Source of the DNA: Bemisia tabaci
Taxonomy: Eukaryota; Arthropoda; Insecta; Hemiptera; Aleyrodidae
DNA: 64,000 bases
NCBI RefSeq assembly: GCF_918797505.1
Contig: NC_092800.1
Coordinates: 8,272,631 to 8,336,630, forward strand
Direction: 5' to 3'
In this document: piece by piece, positions 52,851 to 63,836 of the stretch
Layout: the number at the start of each line of letters is the position of its first letter
Position numbering within the stretch: the stretch's first letter is position 1
Notes under the pieces: generated by a model
Database searches by the model: none
The model's input: only the letters and a program-made list of their open reading frames with translations
Told to the model about the DNA's origin: nothing
Translations under genes and position numbers: made by a program

Positions 52851-53217
52851 AGCTAAAAAGCTTGGCGGCGCACCAATTCCAGGACCCGAGCCCAAAAATA
52901 ACCGGCGAAAAAATGATGCATTCCGGCGGAGAAAGTTTCTGGCGTCCAATTAAGCCGAAATCGAAGGAGAGCGGGCGAAAATTACACGAGCAGAATGTTT
53001 ACATTAGGAATAAATGGTTGACAGAGCCCGGGATAATTAATCAATATAAAAGAAGAACTTGTCTCATAGGCGGGAGAGGCGCGCGCACGGGCCAGGTGGG
53101 GGGAGCCACGCCCCCTGTCTCCAATGGCAACCACCCCCTTTGTCTTACATTATTAATGAACGCTCTCCGAGTGACGCGCGGGGCGCCGCACGCCCGGCCA
53201 CCCAACCAACTTTTGGA
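52851..53217. other. Unique balanced island
   Basis: 53060-53210 is GC-rich and open in several frames, including 138 codons (52862-53278) on plus. No domain recognised. Confidence 0.4.
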
Positions 53218-53872
53218 GCACTCTTCGTGTGACGTCATAGATCAATGTTTGCTCCCCCGATGCAATCGTTGGATTTGACCGTTCAAAATATAGGTTTCCT
53301 GAAAACTTAAAATTATTGAGATATTGACACCATTGAATAAAAAGAGCCGTTTATGACCCTGAGAGAACTTTTCTGTTGAATCAACACAGGAATTCCAGTT
53401 ATATATGCCAAGTCGGGAATTTTTTGTTGAGCATTCCTCGTGTAACGTCATAGATCAATGTTCGCTCTCGCGATGCAATCGTTGAATTTGACCGTTCAAT
53501 ATACAGGTTTCCTGAAAACTTAAAATTGAGATACTGACACCATGAAATACGAAGAGCCGACCATAACACTGAGAGAAATTCCCTATTGGATCAACAGAAA
53601 TTCCAGTTATATATACCAAGTCGGGAATTTTTCGTTGAAAATCAACACGAAATTTCGGGGCATTCCTCGTGTGACGGCATAGATCAATGTTTGCTCTTGC
53701 GATGCAATCGTTGAATATAACCGTTCAAAATACAGGTATTCTTGTGCCCAAAAACTTGAAAATGAGATATTGACACCACTAATACAAGAGCCGTCCATAA
53801 CACTGAAAGAAAGGCCCTGTTGGATCGACAGGATTCTAGTTATATACCACGTTCGGAATTTTTTGTTGAAAA
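53218..53872 (+). repeat. ~213-229-bp tandem repeat, three copies
   Basis: GCAYTCYTCGTGTRACG starts copies at 53218, 53431 and 53660. Each has ATAGATCAATGTT, GATGCAATCGTTG, ACCGTTCAA, TTGACACCA, AGAGCCG and a GTTATATA block. Copy 1 has GTGACGTCATAG; the others carry AACGTCATAG and GACGGCATAG. Confidence 0.9.
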
Positions 53873-55428
53873 GACAAAAACGTCCTTCATTTAATTCCTA
53901 TAATCTCAAAAAGACGTCCGAAAGACCCATAAATTACTTTAGTGCCCAGTTAAAATTTTTTCTCGTACCTACTCAAAGATTTGTGTGATTAATATTTTTC
54001 TTTGTCAAATGAAAATTGTGAACATAGGGACACTAAAAATGCAAATTTCTCACCTATGAGTTTAAATTTTGAAATTTGTATATGGAAAAGACTACGTGTG
54101 TTTGGATATGATTTGGGCATTGTCTAATTGTTGCTTGGGATTACTTTCTATGTCATACTTAGAGACAACTTATTACAGAGACCCTGTACTAACAATCTGA
54201 TCATATGTAATCGAATGAGGCAAAAGTTGAATTCGGAGGCCGATGCTACTTTTTGCTGAATGATGGCTCATGAGCAACTTGTAATAATAATAAGTAAAAT
54301 TCGCATAAAGAGAATTGCTGAGTGCGGATCGTATCATCCAAAAAATCCAAAATCGATCCAACTGTGTCTGCGTTGCGTGGAGTCATGCGCCACGTGACTT
54401 TTCAGTTTTGGGCAAGGCATGCACTGTGCACCCCTCCATCCCCCACCCCCTCCCCCGACGGGGTTGTGTGTTTGTGATGGTGCGCGCGGGGCGGAATACT
54501 TGACTCGACGTGCGAGGGTGTGAGCTCCAGATCACCGCACTCAAAACCTTAACACCCCCGCTTTAAGGGTTAATTAACCACTGAACGGCGGGGTTGCTTG
54601 AGTTGAGGTTAGAGAAATGGTCTTCTCTTTCTATCTTTTCAACTTGTAAAGATGGAATGATGTTCGCGGTTCTTATGAAAGTATTATTTTATAGATTGAG
54701 TATCTATTAATTTCCTCAGCGATCATGCAAGAATGCATTCATGCATTTCATTGTATTCATTGTTGTTTCTTGAAGAACTTCTTTCCTTCAGAAATATGGT
54801 TTACGTTGTAGGAGAGGTTTCAGACTGACATAACACTAAAAAGGACATTTTAAAATGAGAAACAGCTAATTCAGCCAAAGTACATAATAAAATCTTTAAC
54901 TGAATCTGGGGAGAGACTGCACATCAAAACAAAAGATAATTTTTTTTAAGAAAAACAACCCGGAACGTTTCGGAATAAATGACACTTTCATATTTTTTAA
55001 CCTGACCAAAAAAGGCGAAAACTTTAGTCAATTTTAAACATCTCGAGAAAGTTTAACAGTTAAACTTTCGGAATAGGCCAGTACAAAGGATGATACAAGG
55101 AACACAAGGAAGGATGGAGTACAAGGAATGATTTGCTTGCGCAAATTAATGATAAAAAATACAACAAAAAAATTCTGCAGTCTTTGAAAATTTTAATGCA
55201 TACGTCCATACGTTAAAACTCTTAAAACGTATTTTAAACCTTGTTCTAATCATGGATACTTTTCTTCCGCATGTTTTATCTTTTGCAGTGGCAAACCATT
55301 GCTAGGGATATTTCTAATTAATAATGCTCAATCCAAACGACCCATACCTTTCAACAATGGTCAACTTTTTTTCCGTGAGCGTTTACCTCCAAAATCAATT
55401 TTTACACTGTGTAGGTTATCGACAATAA
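53873..55428. other. Unique sequence
   Basis: Mostly AT-rich with a GC-rich patch at 54400-54600. Frames of 60-70 codons have no features. Confidence 0.4.
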
Positions 55429-55682
55429 GACGGCGTTTGGCAGAAAGGAACCAAGCCAAATCAGCTACCGCCAAATATTTAATTGGACAATTTAATTTTT
55501 CACAAGAGATCGTTTGTGCGGATTCCTTTGAAAATTTTAAGGATTTAGCTTCATATTATGCAGAAAATTCACTGAAATTTGCACACAAATCCGCACAACC
55601 GATTTCATGTGAAAAATTAAACTGCCCGATTGAATTTGGCAAAAGCTGATGTGGCTTGGTTCCTTTCTTCTCAACGCAGTCC
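55429..55682. mobile_element. MITE, family B
   Basis: GACGGCGTTTGGCAGAAAGG and ACCAAGCCAAATCAGCTA, with the inverted right end AGCTGATGTGGCTTGGTTCC to CAACGCAGTCC. 254 bp. The 116-codon frame 55299-55649 runs through it and is a shadow. Confidence 0.85.
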
Positions 55683-56246
55683 AATATACCAGCTTTAACC
55701 ATAATCAAACTTCCTGCCACACCGTTTTAAAATACCACCTTCTCTCCTTCTTTGATTCCTCGAATTTGACGAGGAGTTTGCCGTTTTTTACTCTGATATT
55801 TCGCAAACAAGGCCTCAAAGAGCGACGCGAACCTCGGAAGGATGATAAAAAGCGAGAATTTATCGCCCACCCAAACTCGCGCTGAAACATTGTTAGCGAA
55901 CATCAAAGCCGCGTCGATGTCCCGGAAACATAATTCGAGCTCGAATTCGAAGCCTGTGTGAACTTCCAGCCCGACGCCCTGTCGACCGACTCGTAAAACG
56001 TCAAATTAGACGCTTTATTGATTTTTTCCAGCGCCTAATCGCCCGGACCCTCGGAAAGTCAATACGTTTTGGCAAATTTGCGGTCGGGACATGTCTCGTC
56101 TAATGGCCCAGTTTGTCTGGGTCTCGTCTCTTTAACGTGCTGTCTGTTTCATCTCTGAGCCCACTTTCGAGTTGCAGGTAGGGAAATGAAACTTGATGGC
56201 ACCAACGGGATAACTCGACGGCTTTAACCATAGACTCAGCCCAATT
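55683..56246. other. Unique CpG-containing island
   Basis: 55740-56110 is balanced and repeat-free. The 78- and 61-codon frames on opposite strands show no domain. Confidence 0.4.
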
Positions 56247-56413
56247 CAGTGGCGTGGCGTATACTTTGCGCTGCATCGATGATTGATCTGACATTTAAAC
56301 CTATGGAAAAGGATCGATTCTAAGGGCGTTCGCAACGAACACCATAATAATCGATTCTTTACCATAACACCACATGGGAAAATATTGATAGTCGATTACT
56401 ACGCGTCGCCACT
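56247..56413 (+). mobile_element. hAT-like MITE, family D (full-length copy)
   Basis: 167 bp from CAGTGGCGTGGCGTATACTT to GCGTCGCCACTG, with the standard inner blocks. CCAATT occurs directly left (56241-56246) and again at 56416-56421, two bases beyond the right end. This is at most an imperfect duplication. Confidence 0.85.
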
Positions 56414-57598
56414 GGTCCAATTGCATCAAACGTTCCCTCATTTCATCTCATGTTTCATTTACATGATTTTTTTACGAGAGAACGAAGAATTACACAGCTT
56501 TGAAATTTTGTGAACATACTGTTCACAAACCCAACAAAAAAAAATGATTGAAAACTTCGAAGCAGCATGTCGCTCACCCCGTTGTAAAATGTAAAAGACA
56601 AGGGGAAATAAGAAGTGTGAAATAGATTTATTAAGCTAATTCTGGTTGAATCTGCGTCCATATTCATTTTCTACCTGAGTATAATCTTCCAGAGATCGAC
56701 AGTAGAATCGGTGTCATTTCAGCCAAATCCCGGAGGGAAGGCACAAGTTGCTCAGGAGAGGCAAAATTATTATAGGGGGAACCACAGAAGTTGTCCTAAA
56801 AATGCCCTGAGACTGTTCAAAATTGCCTCAGACAAACGGCAAATTTAAAATGAGAGGGATGGGAGGGAAGATTATGCCCCCATGTCAAATGACGCCCCTG
56901 GTTCCGCCAAGCCAACTACCATGATTTTCCAGTTGGTAGTAATCTCTATATGAGCCCGATGTTTTCAAATTTTCGAAATAGGTTATGAAAATTATTACGC
57001 TAAGGGTCCTGCAGGGGGCACGAAGCACCTGTCAGGGGTTGGGCGCCATAAGAGGAGCCCTAAGCGTATCATATCCACTGCGAAAACCGTCTCAAGTAAT
57101 CGAAATGATGTGAATCATTTACCAGCCGATACCTCTGTGCTTGCCATATTAATTCAGTCATTTGCGCCACCAGAGGCTCAAATCTGACCGAGCAGTCGCT
57201 ATTAGAGATGACCATTTGAGGCTGAATTTGGTTTCGGGGGTTGGGGTGCGTTTTCGAGGTTGGTTTGCGGTTTGCGGGCGTGAGATGGATATCGGTTAAT
57301 AAATGCAACTCAAGTGCCGAATGGTAACGCACAACGCGCTCCTTTGCGGTCATCCCAGTCATGCAAATTACACCCTGCATGCAATCCACGGTTGCCTAAT
57401 TTCTCCCGCTGAAGTACACGTATGTTGAGTGAATATTTTCACACGATTTGACAACACTGTTCTGCATAGCGTTCAATGCTGCCAAGCTGTCGTTTCTCAG
57501 GTGGAAGAATGTAACTACATTTCAACGTTATAAAAGTCTCGATTGTAAACAATTGTATTTTAATAAAGAACTGGTGGGTTTTTTTGAGCACTGGAAAA
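56414..57598. other. Unique sequence
   Basis: No gene. The 106-codon minus frame 57069-57389 crosses a balanced patch with no recognised features. Confidence 0.4.
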
Positions 57599-57807
57599 AA
57601 AAAACACATTGGATCTGGAGTCCAGACTCTTGAAAACATTGACAACTCTTGATTCAATCAGATTTTTGCTTAGATCAAAAGGAAATCCGCTCAAATTAAG
57701 AGGCTTGGTTCTTGATTTAAGCTAAAATCCGATTGAATCAAGAGTATTTATTCTTGTCGATGTTTTTAAGAGTCCGGACTCTAGATCCAATGTGTTTTTT
57801 TCCAGTG
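57599..57807 (-). mobile_element. MITE, family A, copy f, AG duplication
   Basis: 209 bp, CACTGGAAAA to TTTTCCAGTG, central spacer in minus orientation, with a ~17-bp deletion after AACATTGACAA. AG flanks both sides (57597-57598 and 57808-57809). Confidence 0.9.
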
Positions 57808-58274
57808 AGCGAGAATTCCGCTGATTTTCTTTTTTTTCTGGTGAAACGCCAAAATCAACAAAATTTTGGACAAAAATTGTACAGTCATATTTTTGTAAAA
57901 AAAAATTGAATTTTGCATCGATGGAATGCCGATAAGTTAGTTCGTCTGCGAAACGGGGAAGGGAGTTTTTCGAGTGTGCAGCACGAATTGCAACGCATAT
58001 TTTGATTTCTCGACGGCATAAATCTATCTATATCCTGTTCAATATTGAAGTGAAAACCCAACTTTCGAGGTTGATAATGAGATTAATAACCCGGCGAGGC
58101 CATTAATCAGTTCTGAGGCTCAAGTTTTCGGGGCAAGCGAGAGATTTTGACGAACAAAAATAAAATTTTAATTTTTTGCATGGATTTGAATTTAACATGC
58201 TTTTGATGATCCAACGAGTTTTAAGTAAAATTTCAATTAAAAAAAATAAATAATTGAAACATGTTCATGATAAT
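57808..58274. other. Unique AT-rich sequence
   Basis: Nothing recognised. Confidence 0.4.
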
Positions 58275-58425
58275 TGCGATATATAGATTGATCTGTCATT
58301 TAAACTCATGTAAAAGGATCGATAAACAGGGCGTTCGCAACGAGCACCTACATAATCGATTCTTTACCATAGCTTCAAATGAGAAAATATCGATAATCGA
58401 TCATTCGTGCTTCGGTACTGCTCTG
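58275..58425 (+). mobile_element. hAT-like MITE, family D, ends lost
   Basis: TTGCGATATATAGATTGATC, AAGGATCGATAAACAGGGCG, GTTCGCAACGAGCACCT and AAAATATCGATAATCGATCA. The CAGTGGCG termini are not preserved. The 60-codon frame inside is a shadow. Confidence 0.8.
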
Positions 58426-58507
58426 TGTAGTTACACCCTTTAACCAGCTAAGCGACAAATTGTCTCCACTTGACTTTCCCGGCAAACTTTGATCGATAAA
58501 CCTTCCT

Positions 58508-58836
58508 ATTGGTCCACTTCAGTGGCGAGGCGTGAATGATCGATTATCGATATTTTCCCGTTTGAAGCTATGGTAAAAGATCGATGATTAGGTGTTCGTT
58601 GAGAACACCCTGTTTACCGAGCCTTTTCCGTAGGTTTAAAGGACAGTTCAATTGGACTGCATTTTGCAATTATATCGGAACTACAATGTTGAGCTCGTTT
58701 TCAAAACAACGTAAGTGACATTACCTTCCTCATTCAGAAAGGTGTTTTTTAGTTTGAGCCAGGGAGTGTAGTTCTAAATTCCAACATGCAGTCCAATCGA
58801 TGTAATGTAGCAAAGCACGCCACGATTGGTCCATTT
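58508..58836 (-). mobile_element. hAT-like MITE, family D, reverse, interrupted, 12-bp flanking repeats
   Basis: CAGTGGCGAGGCGTGAATGA begins at 58520; the body is the reverse complement of family D to about 58652 and resumes at 58796 (AGCAAAGCACGCCAC). ATTGGTCCACTT (58508-58519) and ATTGGTCCATTT (58825-58836) flank it. A 143-bp foldback splits it. Confidence 0.85.
58653..58795. mobile_element. Foldback MITE inserted in family D
   Basis: TGGACTGCATTTTGCAATTA at the left pairs with inverted right-end AATTCCAACATGCAGTCCA. The family D sequence reads CAATCGAT when uninterrupted, giving a duplication of AT or AAT. Confidence 0.8.
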
Positions 58837-59338
58837 CTCCTGTTTTGGCATCGCTGGAGCACACTGCACCCAAGCCGGCTCTGTCTACATTTCGCGAACT
58901 TGACTCAAACGCAGCAATCATGTATTTAATGCCAATCAATATGTTTAATACACTCATCAATGGAATTAACGGTGCGGGTTCTCGGTCGGCCGGGCGTTCT
59001 TCCGCGTGCATACACGTGCCGCAAACCGGACAGGCCGGACAGGCGAGGCGTTGTAATGATTCGTCCGGTCATACGCATGATGAGACGACGTCCACGTCGA
59101 TGGCGCGAGTGGACGTCGACTCCAACGCGGTGGTCCTGGTCCCCACTCGGGAGGATGTCGTGACCGCGTGGCGTTCGGGTTCCGGGTTCTGCATTCCGGA
59201 GGGTGACCTGGAAGAAAATGTCGGCACACGCAGGTTTTTTTTCTTTTTTCTTGGGTTGCGTCTTACTCATGGTGGTGTCCAAAATGAGTTCGCTCTTATA
59301 CCAATACATCGGAATCTGAGATTCTTCTCACGAGGCAC
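58837..59338. other. GC-rich island with overlapping frames
   Basis: Plus-strand frame of 181 codons (58845-59390) and minus-strand frames of 127 and 87 codons overlap. The plus frame runs from unique DNA into the minisatellite, and no domain is recognised. No gene called. Confidence 0.35.
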
Positions 59339-59857
59339 GAGAGCAAGCAGGAAAAGCGAGATGAAAGAGAGGAAATTCAGTGGGAAGTGAAAGATTTCGA
59401 TGGAAAGAGAGAAAATTCAGTGGAAAGAGACAAAACTCATTGGAAATAGAGAAATTCAGTGGAAAGAGAGAAAATTCAGTGCACTGGAAAAAAAACACAT
59501 TGGATCTAGAGTTCAGATTCTTAAAAACATCGACGAGAAAAAATATTCTTGATTCAATCGGATTTTTGCTTAAATCAAGAACCAAGCCTCTTAATTTGAG
59601 CGGATTTCATTTTGAATTAAGCTTAAATCTGATCGAATCAAGAGTATTTTTTCTTATCAATGTTTTCAAGAGTCTGGACTCCAGATCCAATGTGTTTTTT
59701 TCCAGTGTGAAAAGAGAGAGAATTTAGGGGAAAGAGCTTAAAGATCAGTGGAGAGAGAGAAAATTCAGTGGAGAGAGAGAAAATTCGGTGGAAAGAGAGA
59801 AAATACGGTAAAAAGAAAACAAATTCAGTTAAGAGAGAGAAAATTCAGTGCACGTAG
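59339..59857 (+). repeat. ~22-bp purine-rich minisatellite, invaded by family A
   Basis: Units of TTCAGTGGAAAGAGAGAAAA before 59481 and more degenerate units (GTGGAGAGAGAGAAAATTCA) from 59708 to 59857. 59339-59481 duplicates 30726-30869. Confidence 0.9.
59482..59707 (+). mobile_element. MITE, family A, copy g, TG duplication
   Basis: 226 bp inside the minisatellite. TG on both sides; removing the element and one TG restores TTCAGTGAAAAGAGAG, close to the repeat unit. The left half equals copy d; the right half differs (TTATCAATG, GACTCCAGATCC). Confidence 0.95.
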
Positions 59858-61318
59858 AAGGTAGACATTTGACTTTCTCAAAAAAGCCGTCTATTAAGAT
59901 GGAGGTCTATGTACTTCCTTTGAGGGGAAAAACTTCCTTTCCCCTTGTATTTTAAAATTGACTTTTTGAGGATTTTTTCGTCAACTTCAGAAACGTGTGA
60001 AGTTTTGACCCCTGGGAACGGTACCTTCTCCTATAAAATGTTGCCTCCTTCCCTGAAGTTTAGCTGAAATGACTCTCTAGTAAAGAACACAGTCGATACA
60101 GTACCAACGAATATATCACTATACGAAAGCAAATGGTCACGCAAATCGAGGAATGCCCTCTTATGGGACATGGGGAGGGGTGGGGAGGGGGGTTAGGACA
60201 TGAGAATCAATTTCATTGATCTAGCCCCCATCCCCCTTCCCCTCCGGTGTCTCTTCGTGCTCTCACATCTTCATATGCTCTCTTTCTTTTTTGCGTGTGT
60301 GAATCAAAAATTCAGCGACGTTAACTCATGCTAATCTAAATCAATTTTTATCGAGCCCTCCAATCAAACGTTCAAAGAAACATGGAATAACATGAGCAAT
60401 CGATCCAGAAACACAATTCAGAGAACCGCAGAACATGAATAAAGATACCGTCCAGGCGATAATCTCGTCCGGACACCTAAAACCGATGCTGCGGGCAGAT
60501 GTCTGCGCGCGAAGCCGCGATAAAAATTGGATATAAATTAATGAGAGAAAAGCGTAAAATATTAGACAAATACGGCGGGGGCAAAAGAATCGGCGCGGGG
60601 CCGGATGCCGGCGTTAATTGTCGGTCATTCCTCACGGGGCGATAGTTGTCGGTAATAATATTATAAATCATCGGTGGCGATATTAATCTGATTTTCGTGA
60701 GCGATCGTCGACGAAATCCGGGCCGACCGAGGTGCGAGCTTCTGCTGCCCACTCGCACACCCCCCCCCCCCACCCCGCCCCGGGGCCTGGGGCTACTCCC
60801 ACCGTGTCAAAAACCGAAGCAATAGAAATATCGTTTATCACTTTCGACAAAGCTCTGACCACCTGCTGACCGGCCCGGCCGCAGTGGGAGAGTTAGCGCC
60901 CGGGTCTGGACACCGCTGCTCTAATCGTCTCCACGCGTTCGCGTGAAGTATTTAGTAAAAAATAAACAAAAAAGAGGATCGGACTTTTTGCACGCAATAA
61001 TTTGGTCGGTTAGTAAATTTTGAGCAAAGACATTCAGTATCTTGGACTATTATAATGTGTTTACAAAAAAAATTGAAATGAACTGTCAGCGGGGGAGGGG
61101 TGCATAAGACGCATTTAGATCGTGTTGAACATATTATGGGAAGCCAATCAAATCTATCAAAAGTTTACGGACTTTTCGTGAAATTAAGTTCGTTAACCTA
61201 TCTCTGTGTGGACAAGCCTTCCATTCATAGAAAGAACGAAAAATTAGGAAGAACGAACATAAATGTGGATAATGATTTAACTTCCGCCGCCGCGCCGCGC
61301 AGACCGCATCGTGTTTGG
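59858..61318. other. Unique sequence with G-rich and GC-rich patches
   Basis: G-rich motif at 60172-60192, a 12-C run at 60760-60771 and a CpG-rich island with TTAAT/AATTAAT motifs at 60470-60920. The 98-codon minus frame 60477-60773 shows no domain. Confidence 0.4.
60172..60192 (+). repeat. Candidate G-quadruplex
   Basis: Four G tracts of at least four G separated by single A, T and A. A textbook quadruplex pattern with one-base loops. Confidence 0.8.
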
Positions 61319-61515
61319 CGCAATGCGTGAAGTATTCCGACAGTCATGTAGGCGCTATGCGTTTCACGCCGACACTGCTGAACGCACTGTGTTGACCGCA
61401 ACGCGTGAAGTATTCATGCATTCTTGTAGGCGCTATGCGTTTCACGCTGACCGCAATGACCGCACTGTGTTTGATGCAATGCGTGAAGTATTCGTGCAGT
61501 CTTGTAGGCGCTAAT
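61319..61515 (+). repeat. 78-bp tandem repeat
   Basis: CAATGCGTGAAGTATTC-type starts at 61321, 61399 and 61477 (period 78 twice), each followed by CTTGTAGGCGCTA and, in the first two, TGCGTTTCACGC. The period is divisible by three, which explains the in-frame repeated peptide at 61311-61514. Same family as the palindrome at 15107-15196. Confidence 0.9.
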
Positions 61516-61789
61516 ATGTGTTACATGCCGATCGCCGCGCCGAGGGCTTCTCCTTTTCATCTCAAGTCCTCGTTATCATTTCTCTCTAAGTCGCGCCGTT
61601 CCAGGCCAAATTGCGTGTTTGGTCTCTCTCTTAACTCGACTTATTGAAGGTGCAGTCTCTTGTATCACTAAGAGACGACAAAATTAGAAATTACTATACT
61701 CTCAGGAAATGAGAGATTTTGTCGCCTTTTCTCGTTTGTAATTTTGTTTTTATAAATCCGATTTTTTTTATACCTACACTTTAAAAAAT
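61516..61789. other. Unique AT-rich sequence
   Basis: A loose inverted pair GAGACGACAAAATTAG and GAGATTTTGTCGCC lies at 61671-61722. Otherwise nothing. Confidence 0.35.
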
Positions 61790-61861
61790 TGCAAATTTTT
61801 GCCGCCCCTTGATTTGCCCCATGGGCCGCGGCCATGTGGCCACCCCCTTAATCCGGCCCTG
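61790..61861 (-). mobile_element. hAT transposon terminus
   Basis: On the minus strand it starts CAGGGCCGGATTAAGGGGGT and continues GGCCACATGGCCGCGGC, then GGGGCGGC. The CAGGGCCGGATT-AGGGG-TGGC pattern is, as I know it, a hAT terminal inverted repeat. The opposite end was not found, so this is a fragment. Confidence 0.6.
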
Positions 61862-62339
61862 AAAGAGAATCCGGTTTGTTTAAAGTATCAATTTTCGATG
61901 CATGCACAAAATTCGCCTTTAAAACTGTTTTTTATGAAATTTCCCAAAGTTCATGTCAAAAACCTCGTTGCTCATATTGAAATACATCAATTGTAAGGAC
62001 CGAAACTTTAACAGAAAGTCAACAATCGAGAAAATCCCAGGAAAGGCTCGAACCCCGGACGATTCAACCCTCTGTGCGGTTCGTCGAATGATTAACGACC
62101 CAATTCAATCACAGCCATCCTCTCATTCAGCAGTGATATCATGATATCAAGTGACTGATTGCCGTCCTGCACGTCAGCCCCGCGCGAAATATGCGTTTTT
62201 TTCAGGACATCCATGCCTCGATATTTTATTCTCGATTCATACCACCTTACTCGATTCAAAAGCGCTTCGTCACCTGGGTTCATTCCAGTCGTGTGTTTTA
62301 TGAACTCGTGCCCCCAAGGGTGGATTTGAGACGGGTCGT
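61862..62339. other. Unique sequence with a tRNA-like B box
   Basis: On minus, CCGGGGTTCGAGCC (about 62048-62061) is a B-box match preceded by a weak AACC/GGTT stem. No complete tRNA fold is visible. It could be a decayed tRNA-derived SINE. Confidence 0.3.
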
Positions 62340-62580
62340 GTATCTTTGAAAGGAATTAAGTGACATAAGCTGTTGCTAAATTTCATTGGACAATTTATTT
62401 TTTCACAAGAGAGCGGTCGCACCGATTCTCTTGAAATTTCAGGGAATTTGCTTCATACCGCGAAGAAAATTCCATAAATTTTCAAAAGAACCGGTACAAC
62501 CGCTAACTTGAAAAAATGTAAATTGTTAATGAAAATTGGCAACAAATTATATCACTTAGTTCCCTTTTGAGAAGTCTGTC
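62340..62580. mobile_element. Diverged MITE, family B
   Basis: GTATCTTTGAAAGGAATTAA, TTGGACAATTTATTTTTTCA and the inverted right arm TATATCACTTAGTTCCCTTT keep the family B layout with many substitutions. Confidence 0.6.
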
Positions 62581-63088
62581 TAGATGTGTTTCTTTTTCCA
62601 TCATCGAGGATTTGGAAGTCGTAGCAAGAGAGAGGTACTTTCCACTCTGACCTGCGTGGTTGACGAAATGAAGACGGAGATGAACTGGGGAAAATGAATG
62701 GGTGAAGACTGATTGTTTGGTTATGACTTGCATGTCAACTTCATCGTCGCGCGATTCGGGGGGTCCATTTTACAATTGGACGTATTCATGCTAAAAGGAA
62801 CTATGTCTCACGCAAACCCTATGCACAGAGTTCCTTTAGTATACAATTACACCAATTCAAATCCCGAGTGTCACAATTGGTCGAGGAATTCAAGCAGTCC
62901 TGTTACTCAAAAAGACCGTAAAATGCGTGTTATTCTCAGTCAGTGTTTTCAATTGATTCATTTCAGATAGACTGAGTAGTAGGGAAAAATTTAGTGCATT
63001 TTAAAGTTTACACACAGAATAGGGAAAATAATGCAGAAGGAGAAGAAAAATAGGATCATGTGTGATTTTAAGCACGACCATTACGTGG
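62581..63088. other. Unique sequence with a family C-like fragment
   Basis: 62767-62845 (GGACGTATTCATGCTAAAAG, GAACTATG and AGTTCCTTTAGTATA) resembles the 41436 element. No gene. Confidence 0.35.
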
Positions 63089-63090
63089 AC

Positions 63091-63160
63091 CGAGTTTATC
63101 AAAAAATGAAGAACTATTTAATCAGCCATTTAGAACATTATAAAATGACAACTTAATTTG
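63091..63160 (+). mobile_element. Family J left-end fragment
   Basis: GGACCGAGTTTATCAAAAAA matches the start of the 39321 element. The rest diverges. Confidence 0.5.
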
Positions 63161-63836
63161 GGGAAATGCTGCAAATAAATAGAAGATATAAAACGTCACT
63201 AAGCTACCCGTAGTTTTTGCGACTTTAACTTAAGTCAATTTTTTCACCTTAAGCCTTAAGATATTTGAAAGATGAAAACTCTCTAAAATCATGATGAAAA
63301 ACAGAAGCATTAATTGACGTACGAGTAACTCGACGGGAAGATCAGCGGTAAACTGCCTGGTTTATGAGGCTTCATGTTAACATTAATACTATAGATATTT
63401 ATTTCCTTGATGCGGGATCCGTTTGCAGCCACCCATTAACCTTAAATGAGGATCGTTAGTCACACTCGTAACGAACATGCTCCTCTAATATCCTCGCTTA
63501 TGAAGCTTGATCCACATCTTTCATGGTCTATTTTCCTTTCACTTTGCACACCTTGTTTGGCCCTCGTGATAAGAATGTGAGCCGGTCTTTTATCATTCAG
63601 TGATTATCATTAAATCGTTGAAATTACTCATGGAGAGAAGCACTCAGTATTGTAATAAAATAATCAGTTTCAAGAAACAAAAGTCGATGAAAGTGTTGCT
63701 GGTAGGTATCAGTTGAGCTTAACCCAGGGCTGTATTCAGCCTTGGAGAAAAGCAACGGAATAGGAAAATCTGGGCAACCTCCGAAAATCTTTCGAAACGC
63801 CAAGTTTCTGTACCTTATGTTGACGAGAGAATTTAA
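63161..63836. other. Unique AT-rich sequence
   Basis: Nothing recognised. Confidence 0.4.

Noticed and set aside
53218..53872. LTR pair or virus-derived insertion
   Set aside because: Three head-to-tail copies with no internal coding region, primer-binding site or polypurine tract.
58845..59390. 181-codon open frame, the longest in the window
   Set aside because: It runs through a GC-rich island with competing long frames on the other strand, ends inside a minisatellite and shows no domain.
61311..61514. Repeat protein with 26-residue units
   Set aside because: The 78-bp DNA tandem happens to be a multiple of three; the unit also occurs as a non-coding palindrome at 15107.
62048..62061. 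tRNA gene on the minus strand
   Set aside because: The T stem relies on wobble pairs, the A box is poor and no full cloverleaf can be drawn.
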